DNA of 50,459 nucleotides from Methanosaeta sp. PtaB.Bin039 (lineage in GTDB: Archaea; Halobacteriota; Methanosarcinia; Methanotrichales; Methanotrichaceae), in NCBI GenBank assembly GCA_002067795.1, contig MVQI01000058.1, positions 1 through 50,459 of the forward strand. Reading direction: 5' to 3'. Shown here piece by piece: positions 24,261-33,695 of this stretch. How positions within the stretch are numbered: the first letter of the stretch is position 1; every line of letters begins with the position of its first letter. The notes under the pieces were generated by a model that worked only from the letters and a program-made list of their open reading frames with translations, was not told where the DNA came from and did no database searches. Both the position numbers and the translations under genes were made by a program.

Positions 24261-24710
24261 ATGAAGCCTATTAGCATCCCCGTGGCGATCGTCCTGATGC
24301 TGGCAGCATCAACCGGCATCGTCAGTGCAGATTGGATCGTCAGTCCATCCACCCACCAAGATGTGGGCAACTACTTTGCCCAGCCCTACTACTTCATCAA
24401 CTTCTCAGGTTACCAGCTCTCCGACGGCTATCATCCCCTGCTCGGCCAGACATTCATAGCCAAACCGATGCCCCTGGGCAAGAGCAGCCTTTCTGCTCCG
24501 GTCAGAACCGGACTGCAACCGGTTGCACTGGGAATGGTGGCAAAGTCCTCCGCAATACCCTACGGTCAGACCTTCTCGCAGAATTGGGAGAACAACCTCC
24601 AGTATGCGCAGACCAGGTCATCACTTCGGATCGGCCAGGGGAGCAACTGGTCCACCATTTCAACTCCCTGGCTCATCATGGAGAGGGGCTGGTTCGGACC
24701 GTCGGTCTGA
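24261..24710 (+). CDS. Secreted hypothetical protein
   Basis: A 149-residue protein with a signal peptide (IPVAIVLMLAASTGIVSADW) and a mature part rich in Ser, Gly, Tyr and Trp without cysteines or known motifs (HPLLGQTFIAKPMPLGKSSL). The ATG follows a weak AAGGT. It lies 29 bases behind the Cys-containing hypothetical gene and before a T9 terminator. Function unknown. Confidence 0.6.
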   Translation: MKPISIPVAIVLMLAASTGIVSADWIVSPSTHQDVGNYFAQPYYFINFSGYQLSDGYHPLLGQTFIAKPMPLGKSSLSAPVRTGLQPVALGMVAKSSAIPYGQTFSQNWENNLQYAQTRSSLRIGQGSNWSTISTPWLIMERGWFGPSV

Positions 24711-24730
24711 AGACAGCATCCTTGCACCTC

Positions 24731-24739
24731 TTTTTTTTT
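24731..24739 (+). terminator. T9 terminator
   Basis: Nine T in a row about 20 bp after the stop of the secreted protein gene, the typical archaeal transcription stop. Confidence 0.65.
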
Positions 24740-24923
24740 CCTCGGATCAAGTCAGATTGCAGCGGAGCACCTCGCTTGCAAGCTGTGGGGAATTCGATCC
24801 AAATTATAGTCGGAAACCTAATTAATTAAATAGATACAATTGACCAAAGTAGCCGACGCATTGTCGTGATAAGTTCAAATCTTCGGGTTATCGACCATAA
24901 AGCACCTTGATGGCCCTGTGGGT

Positions 24924-25187
24924 TCATATCAACGATCCGGCTCTTTCTTGGGATTTATCAGGGGCAGCAAATAGGTCCAAAGCTCCGCCCTTTTTAATAA
25001 CCAGGTCAGCCTCTACAGGGAATGCAATCTTCAACTTTTCGAAGAGCGTCCTCAATTTCTTTGAGATCTCAGTCAGCCTCCATTTTCCGCTCACTTTGAC
25101 CGCCCACAGCTTTGCTAATACCACGAGGACCTCTTCGATAGAGTTCTTATCAAGCATCTTTGCCTCTCTCGCCCTCCGAAGCAACAA
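24924..25187 (-). pseudogene. Transposase C-terminal remnant (IS1634/IS4-like)
   Basis: 87 residues containing LLRRAREAKMLDKNSIEEVL, then LVVLAKLWAVKVSGKWRLTE and ISKKLRTLFEKLKIAFP. To my recollection this matches the C-terminal tail of DDE transposases common in methanogens, where the helix after the last catalytic residue is followed by such a segment. The upstream body is not found, so it is a remnant. A 52-codon frame at 25245-25401 on the same strand could be more debris. Confidence 0.4.
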
Positions 25188-25546
25188 AGCCCTTGAGCCT
25201 ATCCGTTCGGAATTTCCTCAGATATGAACCTGCCGGATATACCTATTGATGTTTACCCTGATGCCAAATAATTGGGATACAACTCAAGCCTGGCATTGCC
25301 CTGGTCTGGGCGAGTGGCTTGTTTATCATGGCCCTGGCAGCGATATTGTAGGCAAAGATGAGCAGCAAAAATTCGTCAAGAGTTCCTTTTGAGATCTTCA
25401 TACACGGCGCCTCATGCAACAGTCAGAAGATCATTGCCTGTCTATGTCATCCATGATATCAATTATATACAAATTGTTATTATATATTATTATAAAAAAT
25501 TAAAAATAAGTATTTAATAAGATCTCGCGACGCACTTAGATGACGA
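25188..25546. other. Intergenic, very AT-rich at its right end
   Basis: From about 25445 to 25520 the sequence is almost only A and T. It lies 3' of the gene at 25547-26092 and 5' of the transposase remnant. No further gene is supported. Confidence 0.4.
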
Positions 25547-26092
25547 TCACCTCTTCTTTCCGATCCCGATTACCCTGGTCCTCAGATGCATATCCTCCAA
25601 TGTCTTCGCCCTTCCTCTGGTGAAGAAGGACAACCATCCTGGATTGGTCTGCATCCGGCGGTTGTAGAGCTGAAGGAAGGGATCGACCTTGAACTGGGTC
25701 ACCCACTCATCGAAGGTCCAGAACTGGCGCCCGCTTGGGGAGCTCTTGGACGCGGCATGCTTGAATAGCCACATCCTTGGGGACATCTCGTTGCCGGGGC
25801 CCACGTATACTCCAGCCACCAGATCCCACTCAGGCGTCTCCGGATCCAGGCAGGGCAACCAGTTGGTCTCGCCGTCGTAGGCCAGCTGCTCAGACCAATC
25901 TTCCACCTCCAGCGTCCCGCACTCCGGTATCTCGCCCAGATCCAGAGGGCTGGCACGTCCACAGATACAGCATGATGCCAATGCTTTTTTATTATGTTTC
26001 TTTGCATTATAAAGTTCGGTCGCACTGACGTTGCTCTCAACCCAGCAATCATCGAAGGGGCAAAGGAAAACTGTCTTGTCTCCGCCTGCCAT
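25547..26092 (-). CDS. Zinc-ribbon-like hypothetical protein
   Basis: 181 residues starting MAGGDKTVFLCPFDDCWVE at ATG 26092, which follows a GGTGAT three bases upstream. Cysteine pairs CPFDDC and CCICG (about residues 12-17 and 42-46) suggest a treble-clef or ribbon zinc site. The rest has a Trp-rich region (WLPCLDPETPEWDLV, RQFWTFDEWVTQF) and a basic C-terminus (RTRVIGIGKKR). No family recognised. Nucleic acid or protein binding is a guess from the ribbon. Confidence 0.6.
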   Translation of the reverse strand: MAGGDKTVFLCPFDDCWVESNVSATELYNAKKHNKKALASCCICGRASPLDLGEIPECGTLEVEDWSEQLAYDGETNWLPCLDPETPEWDLVAGVYVGPGNEMSPRMWLFKHAASKSSPSGRQFWTFDEWVTQFKVDPFLQLYNRRMQTNPGWLSFFTRGRAKTLEDMHLRTRVIGIGKKR

Positions 26093-26652
26093 TTTATCAC
26101 CACTACAATCCAATGTAAGTTGAATCAGTTATGCATGCTCATATATTAAGAATTTTGGCCTACAGTTCCCATCGACCAGAGTCGATAATACTCTGAAAGT
26201 TCATCCCATGTTCGATAAAAATGCTGGCGGTCAGCCTCAAAGCTGCAGGAGATGCCATTTGAAATGAAATGTTTGGATTTGGAATTCAGCATATTGATCA
26301 CCAAACCTAGGATATCTAATCGAAATGTGACCAGCATGAATCAGTCAGCACGACCTTCAGGTATACTTATCCGATATTTCATAGACATTCGGTCGTTAGT
26401 ATTTCAGGATAAACAAAATTAATTATATGAGTCTCAGGATTTACATATTCACGAAAACAAAGACAGTCTGCGAATAGCAGAAGATTGTGGATCTGGCGGA
26501 CGTCCACGCACAGGGAAAATGCATCGAAAAGTGGCTGCCCCGCTAAAGACGTGATCTGAACCAGCATCCACCACATGACTCATGCACGCTAAACACGGTC
26601 TGAAAGCCGGGGAAATCCTGTTGGGCCTTGGGCGCGGGATCTCAGGCGCCTA
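26093..26652. other. Intergenic with a doubtful short ORF
   Basis: A minus-strand frame at 26146-26337 (63 codons, ending in FYRTWDELSEYYRLWSMG) has some protein-like character but no visible ribosome site. Otherwise I see AT-rich non-coding DNA. Confidence 0.3.
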
Positions 26653-26970
26653 TCAGCAGCAGAGGTACGGGCCGTACACCACCGGATTGCATGGATAGGA
26701 CCAGCTGCAAGATCCCAGGGGATCACAGCCTTGATAATTGCATGGATTGTAGCATTGCTGGGGGCAGTAGATCGGCCAGCAATTCTGGTAGCTCGGGTAG
26801 CACTGGCAGTCACAGGTATAATAACCCTGATAGCCCGAATAACCAGGATACCCTGGATGATATTGATGGTAGGGGTAGTAGGATTGTGGACCATAATTGC
26901 CTGAGGCTGCCACTGTTGCCACCATCAAGCCCAGGACCAGCAGAACCAGACGCGCAGACTTGGAGTTCAT
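26653..26970 (-). CDS. Small secreted Cys/Tyr-rich protein
   Basis: 105 residues: a signal peptide (ARLVLLVLGLMVATVAASG), a Tyr/Gly/Pro/His stretch (YYPYHQYHPGYPGYSGYQGY), then about 55 residues with 12 cysteines in CxC, CYNPC and final CC patterns. GAGGGTG precedes the ATG by five bases. Cys spacing does not fit a known metal-binding family; disulfide cross-linked surface or sheath material is one idea. It is a single gene with about 260 bp of empty DNA upstream. Confidence 0.62.
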   Translation of the reverse strand: MNSKSARLVLLVLGLMVATVAASGNYGPQSYYPYHQYHPGYPGYSGYQGYYTCDCQCYPSYQNCWPIYCPQQCYNPCNYQGCDPLGSCSWSYPCNPVVYGPYLCC

Positions 26971-27230
26971 GAAACACCCTCAACCAGTTTAATATGACAC
27001 GAATGGGATAAAAGGATTTCCTCCAGAACACGAAAGTGGGCATCGATGGACCATCCAAACTGAAAGATGCCTGATGCTGCCCATTCGTCATGGATGGCAG
27101 GCATTTGCCCATCTGCACGTGGCGGTTCTTGCAGCCCTGAATCGTTCATTTGAAAGGAAGAGGGCGGCTCGTATCGTTCAAAATCAATGATTTCCTCCTC
27201 AGCGATGCCGGAATTCAGCTCTTGCTCAAG

Positions 27231-30200
27231 TCACATGAAGTCGGCCAGCCCGGCCTGGCGGACCTTGTCAGAGTGGAATATCGAATCGATTTCCATCTCC
27301 AGCATCTTCAGGCGCTGCTTGGTATACGCGGAGACCCCGTACTCCTCCGCCACCTTCAGCGAAACCTCCAGATACTTGCGGACGCTTCCCTCATGCACGG
27401 TCAATATGATCCGGCCGCCACAGCGCGGGCAGACCTCAGAGAGGGGAGGGCGGCGGAACTTCGACCCGCACTTGACGCAGCGCACGCTCTGCCGTGAAAA
27501 CGCCCTCAGATTGCCGATCAAATCTGGCAGAAAATGGGAATTTATCACCCGCTCGGCCACATCGGTGGCATCCACCGCCCGGATCAGCCTGGCAAGCTCA
27601 AGCTGGGCGTCCATCTTATCGATCATGGTCTCGAGCGTCTTGTACGAGCTGTTGAGCGGCCCTGCCGCTATATCGGCCGTATCATGAGTGAACCAGAACC
27701 CCTGATACTGGCCAGGTGTGCCCAACCGACGGGATACGAGGTCTATCCTGGATTCCAGATCCTTGGGGCTGGCCCTCCTCTGGGCAGCCTCGTAGAGCTC
27801 CAGGGGATAGGAACGGGAAAGATCGAGGTTATGGGCCTCCTTGTCAACCTCGTAGGGATTCAGCCTGGTGGTCATAACCAGTGGGGCATCCATCTTGCCG
27901 CCCCGCCGCTGCGGCAGGTAAGACATGGAGAAGTTGAGCAGGGCATCCAACAGAAGCATGACGCAATCCTCATCCCCGTCGCAGTTGCGCCTCTTTGCAG
28001 CATGGAAGAACGGATGGCCGTACCCGGCGCTGGCCTGGGTGAAGCCGATCAGACGGCAGAGCACTCCTGCCGATGTATGTGGTGCCAGAGCCACCAGCAA
28101 CGAACCTATCAGGTCCTGCTGCGAGCCAGCCGTGTAGAACGGAGAGAGACCATAGAACCTGACAAGAAGGTCGTCGATAAAGGCGGCGACTTTGAGCATC
28201 CAGTTGGCGGCGTCCTTGCATAGCACCACATCCTGCACCCGCAGCTCCAGTATCTGGTCATCACTGGTAAGCTCCTCGCCGAATACGTCGTGAGTGTATC
28301 CCAGCTCCAGCAGCTTCTGGACATCGGTCCCTATCTCCCTGGGTCTAAAGTGGGTCAGCGGCAGGTCGGTCAGATCGTATCGAGATGTCCCGTCCTTGAA
28401 TATGAGCACACCATGCTTGGCACGAAGTATGCCCTTCTCAAGTGGCTCAGGCGTGCTGTCCCGGGAGGTCAGACCCTGGACCCCCCGAACCGCCTCAGGC
28501 TCGCGCTCACCCAGCGCCTCCGCGGCTGCCGAGAGCAACTTCTTCACATTTACCTTCATCTTGGATGAGGCGCTGGTCAGCTCACCGCAACGTGGACACT
28601 TCTCCGGCGCCGGTATATGGCAGCGCGGGCAGATCCTGCGGCGCTCAGTCGGGCGGCCGCACTGACATCTGTTGGCGAATGTCTCCTTCTTACATGTCCT
28701 GCAGATTCGCTGCTCCATCTCCACCTCGATTATGCCTGTCTCCTGGCCGCCACGGAACCGGGCAGCTTCTGTCACCAGGCGGCTCCTGCCTCCGGCAGGA
28801 CCTGTGGGGAACAGGACGTTGGGCGGGGGTCGCATCTCCCGCCGGTCTGACTTCTCCGGCCGGCCCATACGGCAACCGATCCTTGTGGGTGCCCTGGGGC
28901 GCAATGGCAGCCCAGAAAGGCGGGCGGCCGCCTCCTGCGGGTCGAGATCGAGATCGTCCCATGTCAGCCCCAATCGGCTGTCGAGACCAAGACAGAGGAT
29001 GAGCGGTTCCGGACACGCCACCACCATCGTATCATCGCGTATCCGGTGATGTACCAGCAATGTCTCCATGATGTCCTTGATGGCCAGGTCCAGAGGCAGG
29101 ATAAGGCATCCTTCCTCAAGCACCCCTCTCCGAGAGACGAACTCGGCAAGATCTCGAAACTGCTCTTTGGTAAGGTCATGCCAGAGATATGTGTGATCCG
29201 GATGAAGCGGGACACCGTGCTTCTGCGAGATCTCAATGGCCGACCTGCCATCGATATGCTCGAGGCCGGTCGGATCGCCCCCGGCCAGTGAGAGCTCCTG
29301 TTCCCACCACTCGAAGCAGTACGATGATGGAGCCAGAGGGCGGTTGTTCTCCAGAAAATCGCCGAAGCTGATCAGGATCTCGCCGAGGTCGATGATGCGG
29401 GAGACATGCTCAGAGAGGCCACGTGGGGACTTCATCCACTCCGCCACTATCGCAGGATCGTCGATTCGCAGGACATCGCCATTAAGCAGGCGGACCGTAG
29501 GACCTTCGATGCTGCTGACCGGAGAGACTGCAGCCGCCTTTCCCGGCTGTTCGATCTTGATCTGAGTCCCGGCTGCCAGGAACTCGTCCACCAAAATCAT
29601 CGTTGCAGGATTTATTCCGGCAGCTGCCAGTCCCGTGTTCCTGGACCGTCCATAGCGGAGCCGAAAGCCTCCCGGCCTGGACGGATGGGAGAAGACCGGC
29701 CGGCCTGCTATCAGGTCCCGCAGGAACTTCTCGCTGGAGTCTCCCTTATCTTTCTTGCCGCTCGCCAGGGCATCCAGCCACTCCCATCCCTCGATCCCCA
29801 GTTTGGAGACGTGCTTCTTCAGCTTGGGTCGCTTAAGAGCGATGCCTTCAGCCGAGACCAGAGCAATGCCCCCTCTCACCCGGTTGGTCTCGATGCGGGA
29901 CAGGTCCCGAAATCCGGAGACCTCTTCTTCCTCGGTGGGCTCACCGTCTATGCAGATCGGGCAGTTCCGCACTATCGTTCTGATCTCCTCGTCAGAGGGG
30001 GAATATTGGAGATTCTGCAGACGCTTGTAAAGCCCGATCTCCTCCACATACCGCTCGACCTCCTCGGGCCGGGCCCGGTAAGGAGCTATGCCGACATTGC
30101 GCCGGACGTAATCGGCTACCAGTACGGATAATGCCTGAGCCGTTCCTCCGGCACTGCGAATCGGGCCGGCATAATAGATCTTGAGGTACTCGGTCCCGTC

Positions 30201-30584
30201 GTCGTTCTTGCCAAGGCCCACTCTGGCGATTCCCTCTATGGGAGCTGCCACGACGCCCTCGGTTAGAAGGGCCACCGATGTGCGGATGGCCATCTCGACC
30301 TGCTCGATCTTGCCAGCTCCTCCTCCAAGGCGCCCCTGGGCGAAGTCCACTCCGATGGCAAGGGCCGACTCCTCCCGGCTGAGACCCTGGGACTCCAGCT
30401 CGCGTATGCGCTCTGCTACGCCTGGTATCCCCACGAGCTTCTCCACTCTCTCTGCCAGGTCCACCGCCAGTGGCACCTCCACCTCGGTGCTGGGATCAAG
30501 CCCCTGGCTTCGTGCTTCACCGGCTAAATTCAGTGCACGGGAGAGGCCAGCCTCAAGTGATGCGAAGTATTCGTCCATGGCCAA
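27231..30584 (-). CDS. polC: DNA polymerase II (PolD) large subunit DP2
   Basis: A 1117-residue catalytic subunit of the euryarchaeal replicative polymerase D. The N-terminal region has [19 protein letters not shown]. Zinc ribbons lie near residues 625-675 ([33 protein letters not shown]) and near the C-terminus (CVKCGSKF...CPRCGG). The catalytic aspartate motif NCDGDED is near residues 863-869. Length is normal and there is no intein, unlike several archaeal polC genes. TTG 30584 with GGTGA eight bases upstream, or ATG 30578, is the start. The small exonuclease subunit gene is not in the window. Confidence 0.97.
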   Translation of the reverse strand: MAMDEYFASLEAGLSRALNLAGEARSQGLDPSTEVEVPLAVDLAERVEKLVGIPGVAERIRELESQGLSREESALAIGVDFAQGRLGGGAGKIEQVEMAIRTSVALLTEGVVAAPIEGIARVGLGKNDDGTEYLKIYYAGPIRSAGGTAQALSVLVADYVRRNVGIAPYRARPEEVERYVEEIGLYKRLQNLQYSPSDEEIRTIVRNCPICIDGEPTEEEEVSGFRDLSRIETNRVRGGIALVSAEGIALKRPKLKKHVSKLGIEGWEWLDALASGKKDKGDSSEKFLRDLIAGRPVFSHPSRPGGFRLRYGRSRNTGLAAAGINPATMILVDEFLAAGTQIKIEQPGKAAAVSPVSSIEGPTVRLLNGDVLRIDDPAIVAEWMKSPRGLSEHVSRIIDLGEILISFGDFLENNRPLAPSSYCFEWWEQELSLAGGDPTGLEHIDGRSAIEISQKHGVPLHPDHTYLWHDLTKEQFRDLAEFVSRRGVLEEGCLILPLDLAIKDIMETLLVHHRIRDDTMVVACPEPLILCLGLDSRLGLTWDDLDLDPQEAAARLSGLPLRPRAPTRIGCRMGRPEKSDRREMRPPPNVLFPTGPAGGRSRLVTEAARFRGGQETGIIEVEMEQRICRTCKKETFANRCQCGRPTERRRICPRCHIPAPEKCPRCGELTSASSKMKVNVKKLLSAAAEALGEREPEAVRGVQGLTSRDSTPEPLEKGILRAKHGVLIFKDGTSRYDLTDLPLTHFRPREIGTDVQKLLELGYTHDVFGEELTSDDQILELRVQDVVLCKDAANWMLKVAAFIDDLLVRFYGLSPFYTAGSQQDLIGSLLVALAPHTSAGVLCRLIGFTQASAGYGHPFFHAAKRRNCDGDEDCVMLLLDALLNFSMSYLPQRRGGKMDAPLVMTTRLNPYEVDKEAHNLDLSRSYPLELYEAAQRRASPKDLESRIDLVSRRLGTPGQYQGFWFTHDTADIAAGPLNSSYKTLETMIDKMDAQLELARLIRAVDATDVAERVINSHFLPDLIGNLRAFSRQSVRCVKCGSKFRRPPLSEVCPRCGGRIILTVHEGSVRKYLEVSLKVAEEYGVSAYTKQRLKMLEMEIDSIFHSDKVRQAGLADFM

Positions 30585-30694
30585 GACTCAAGTCACCCTG
30601 CCGCCCAATCAACCTTCCCCCTGAAAGCCGATCTTCAGACGACCCGCCAATCCAGGACTGAAAAGGGCAGGAAAGCCCTCGTCATTGATCGATC

Positions 30695-31126
30695 CTATGG
30701 CTCATCAGCCCACAGGTGAAGCCCTGTCGCAAAATCCGGCATTCTGACAAGATGGGCCTTCCCGAGGTCCCGTAGATGCACTTCAGCTGCGAAGACAGAA
30801 CCTCTGACCAGGTGGCCCCCATATACCCTGTAATCTCGACCAGCCAGGGAGACGTGAGCGTGGACGAAGGGCTTTTCGCCTCTCGACGAGATATTTCCCT
30901 GGCAGGATATGAGCTCGACCGGCTCTTCCATCAGCCGGTTGCGGTAGATATGGGCCGATTGGTCGTAGAAGGCTATCTCGGCGAATGACAACGCGCCGAT
31001 GGCTGAGAATACCCCGCAGGTTATCCCGAAACTTGCTGCCACAGAGCTCACCCCCTCCAGGAGATCAGAACCTTGATCCAGACTGGCCATGAAGCTTCGT
31101 CCCGATCCACAATCCCTGATAAGCAT
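30695..31126 (-). CDS. PPC/DUF296-domain protein
   Basis: 143 residues covering one PPC domain: FMASLDQGSDLLEGVSSVAA at the first strand and helix, GVFSAIGALSFAEIAFYD, ISSRGEKPFVHAHVSLAGRD with the conserved His pair, and GGHLVRGSVFAAEVHL. PPC proteins are trimeric; some bind DNA in plants, while archaeal and bacterial ones are of unknown role, possibly metal-binding. ATG 31126 gives the family-like start; ATG 31189 would add 21 basic residues. It lies downstream of tnpB debris and upstream of polC on the same strand. Confidence 0.85.
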   Translation of the reverse strand: MLIRDCGSGRSFMASLDQGSDLLEGVSSVAASFGITCGVFSAIGALSFAEIAFYDQSAHIYRNRLMEEPVELISCQGNISSRGEKPFVHAHVSLAGRDYRVYGGHLVRGSVFAAEVHLRDLGKAHLVRMPDFATGLHLWADEP

Positions 31127-31194
31127 TGAACAATCATCCCTTACTCGCAGAAAACGTCCCTTAATCGCAAAAACCCGACCTGAGCACATGAGTT

Positions 31195-31290
31195 ACCAAC
31201 GGACATGAACTACCGCGTCCTGAAAGGGCGCAGCTTCCCACTTCATCGCCAAAACTTGCATCACTGAGATGTGATGTAGAGGTTTTGGTT
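31195..31290 (-). ncRNA. Right end / omega RNA scaffold of the decayed tnpB element
   Basis: On the minus strand GAAGTGGGAAGCTGCGCCC leads into an imperfect hairpin (arms 31225-31233 and 31213-31221, loop TTC, one mismatch) followed by GTAGTTCATG. This is the same design as the right end at 66-100. It closes the decayed tnpB on its 3' side. Confidence 0.5.
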
Positions 31291-31309
31291 CTATGGGCGC
31301 AACGGGCTG

Positions 31310-31892
31310 TTCCATCCCCCTGCGAAGAGTATCAGACCGACATCCAGACCTATTGCTTCTCCAGTTTCCTGTAACGGTTGTGGTTCCTGATCGGCCTGGA
31401 CTATGGCGAACTATCTATCGCCTTCTCTCTTGATTATGATAGCTTTGATACAACCTTCGATCTTTCGATAGATCTTGATCCACATTTCTCCGATCTTGGA
31501 GAGATGCAATAGGCCATGATCTTGATCGATCTTGAACCCTGATTGGTTGTAATTCAGGGTGTTGTACCAACCATATCCCTTGAAGAGGATATGACCAATC
31601 TTTCCGACCGTTCTTCTTTGGTGCCGAGAGTCCTTTGATGTTAGACCAAAGAGCATAATTCACCATCTGAAGAACCTTGGAATAGACCCAGGTTCAGTTT
31701 CGGATTCTCAAGCTTCAGGGATGGGATCATGTTCTGAGTTTCATAGGTCCTGAGCTTGATATCTTTTTCTTTTGCTTCATTCAGGTCTTGGAGAAGCCGA
31801 TTATAGAGCCATCTGCAAGCATCCAAATTCTCCGCTAACTTCCATTGAGTGATCTTGTTTGGGAAAATAGGATACTTGCAGCTTATAATCAT
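31310..31892 (-). pseudogene. tnpB: Decayed tnpB (IS200/IS605 type)
   Basis: TnpB-like segments follow each other in changing frames. The N-terminus (LDACRWLYNRLLQDLNEAKE, 31641-31892) comes first, then KVLQMVNYALWSNIKGLS, then FKGYGWYNTLNYNQSGFKI and KIEGCIKAIIIKRE (to about 31415). After another shift comes EAIGLDVGLILF with the first RuvC aspartate (about 31310-31345). The two later RuvC motifs are missing before the right end. At least three frameshifts and a large deletion make the nuclease inactive. No tnpA is present. Confidence 0.8.
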
Positions 31893-31924
31893 ACGTTCTC
31901 CATCTGAGACTCAACATACCGCAT

Positions 31925-31997
31925 GTTGCGACTTCGTCGCAACTCCCCCAAGACTCGCAGTCCGGAAGACCACCCTGAAGGATGGGGACTTCCCGCT
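31925..31997 (-). repeat. Solo IS200/IS605-like right end next to the decayed tnpB
   Basis: On the minus strand GAAGCGGGAAGTCCCCATCC, TTCA and GGGTGG (31970-31985) copy the layout of the right end at 31195-31290 in the same orientation. They are followed by GGGGGAGT and a perfect 8-bp hairpin GTTGCGAC/GTCGCAAC (31925-31943, TTC/GAA loop). This end has no tnpB body of its own, implying a second, deleted element or a tandem insertion. Confidence 0.4.
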
Positions 31998-32040
31998 TCG
32001 TCCTTCGCGATCCTACGAGTTAAAGCCGATCGATGGATGA

Positions 32041-32490
32041 GAAAGGGGTCAATTTTCCATTGCCGAAGACCGATCAACAGTGGCCCCGATGAGGCGGAGA
32101 TTTATGTATTCGCCGACTTTCTATGGCATCGACCGTAATGGCAACAGACCTCCACCGCAAAAGCCGCTGGCCATCCCGGCCGGATTTGCCGTGCTTGCCT
32201 ATATTTCCCACACAATGCTTCCAGATAGATCGGCAGGCTAGCCAGATCCCTGACAAGTCATCCTGACTGCGACTTTGTCCTTAACCGGTATTGGCAACCG
32301 GATTGGCAGGCAGTCAGACGCGATGATTCAGAATTCTGTATGATCGAACCATTGCGAGATGTGCCGCCAGGCTATCCGGCGATCGGCCCTGGCTGGCCAT
32401 ACGCCGATATAATCATGATGAATGCACGATCGCAGCGGATCCTGCAAAGCCGGCACGAGGACGGGATAAGACGCTTATGTCTCATATTTA
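32041..32490. other. Intergenic, no gene seen
   Basis: About 450 bp upstream of the transposon debris and downstream of the ychF-type gene. Frames are short, and neither family motif nor RNA structure stood out. Confidence 0.4.
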
Positions 32491-33666
32491 TCACTTTGTG
32501 GAGACTATCTTGATGACATCGCTGTCCTTCAGCTCGTACTTATCCCCAAGCCTCATCTTGGTCCTGGCATCCACAGCGAACAGGAAGCTATCTCCGATCT
32601 CGGAATGGACCTTGTATGCCAGATCCCTTGCAGAGGATCCCCTCTTCATCAGGAAAGCGTCCGGCAAGATGACGCCTTTGCGGTCGGTGAATTTGTTTTC
32701 GTCCTCGACGGGGTAGACGGTTATGTAATCCAGCAGATCGAAAACCGCCCTGTTAATGCATTCCTGAACCCCTGTGGACCCGTACATCCGAAGAACGCCC
32801 CGGATCTTCTCAAGGCCAGCAGCCTGGGCGCTGCTCAGCTTTCCAACCACCTGGAAGTCGGGATCGCCTGGCAGATAGCGGATCATACCAGCTTTGTCAG
32901 CCATGCGAAGAGCTATCTCGGCAGCGCCGGTCACCGGGATCACCACCTCGTCCCGCAGTGACATCAGCTTTTTGATATTCTCCGGGGGTGCGAGATCAGC
33001 CTTGTTTGCAGCGATGATCATGGGCTTGCTGGCCTGGCGGAGCAACCCCGAAAACCGCCTCAGATCGTCCGCAGACCACTTGGCAGGATCGGTGCCCATC
33101 TGAGATAGTGCCCAGCGGACCTGGACATCGGTCACACCCGCCCCACCCAGCTGCTCGTAGATGAGCTGGTCTATCTTCATCTTCTCAGCGGTATAATGGC
33201 GCATCAGCTTGGACCAGTTCTTGTCCAGGATGCCGAATAGCCACATGCCTATCTCGTACTTGAGAAACTCCACATCCTGCATCGGGTCGTGGTTTCCCAG
33301 GCCCACCGGATTTCCCTCTGCATCGGTGGAACCGGAGGAGTCCAGCACATGGATGACCGCCTCGCTGAGCCGCAGGCTGTCGAGGAACTCGTTGCCCAGA
33401 CCCTTGCCCAGGTGGGCATCAGGGACCAGACCGGCCACATCGATCAGCTCCACCGGGACGAACCTCTGGCCGTCACGGCAGCGGCCGCAGCCACCCTCCA
33501 CTCCGAGAGAGCGACATGGACAGTTCACCCGGACGTGAGAGACGCCGTGATTGGCATCGATTGTTGTGAAGGGATAGTTCGCGATCTCCACCTCGGCGAG
33601 AGTGGCCCCCTTGAAGAAGGTGGACTTCCCCGCATTTGGTTTGCCGGCCAGGCCAACGGATAACAT
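32491..33666 (-). CDS. YchF/Obg-family GTPase (archaeal)
   Basis: 391 residues of the TRAFAC Obg-HflX class: P-loop GLAGKPNAGKST (5-16), switch regions TTIDANHG and LIDVAGLVPDAHLGKGLGNEFLDSL, base motif NKAD and a C-terminal TGS domain (PDAFLMKRGSSARDLAYKVHSEIGDSF). The Cys-rich insert NCPCRSLGVEGGCGRCRDG is usual in archaeal members. These proteins bind ribosomes; YchF prefers ATP to GTP. Its start lies 29 bp after the FrhB-family gene stop, so the two are probably co-transcribed. Confidence 0.93.
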   Translation of the reverse strand: MLSVGLAGKPNAGKSTFFKGATLAEVEIANYPFTTIDANHGVSHVRVNCPCRSLGVEGGCGRCRDGQRFVPVELIDVAGLVPDAHLGKGLGNEFLDSLRLSEAVIHVLDSSGSTDAEGNPVGLGNHDPMQDVEFLKYEIGMWLFGILDKNWSKLMRHYTAEKMKIDQLIYEQLGGAGVTDVQVRWALSQMGTDPAKWSADDLRRFSGLLRQASKPMIIAANKADLAPPENIKKLMSLRDEVVIPVTGAAEIALRMADKAGMIRYLPGDPDFQVVGKLSSAQAAGLEKIRGVLRMYGSTGVQECINRAVFDLLDYITVYPVEDENKFTDRKGVILPDAFLMKRGSSARDLAYKVHSEIGDSFLFAVDARTKMRLGDKYELKDSDVIKIVSTK

Positions 33667-33695
33667 AGGGTTTTCGCTCGCTTCTTAAATTGCCA

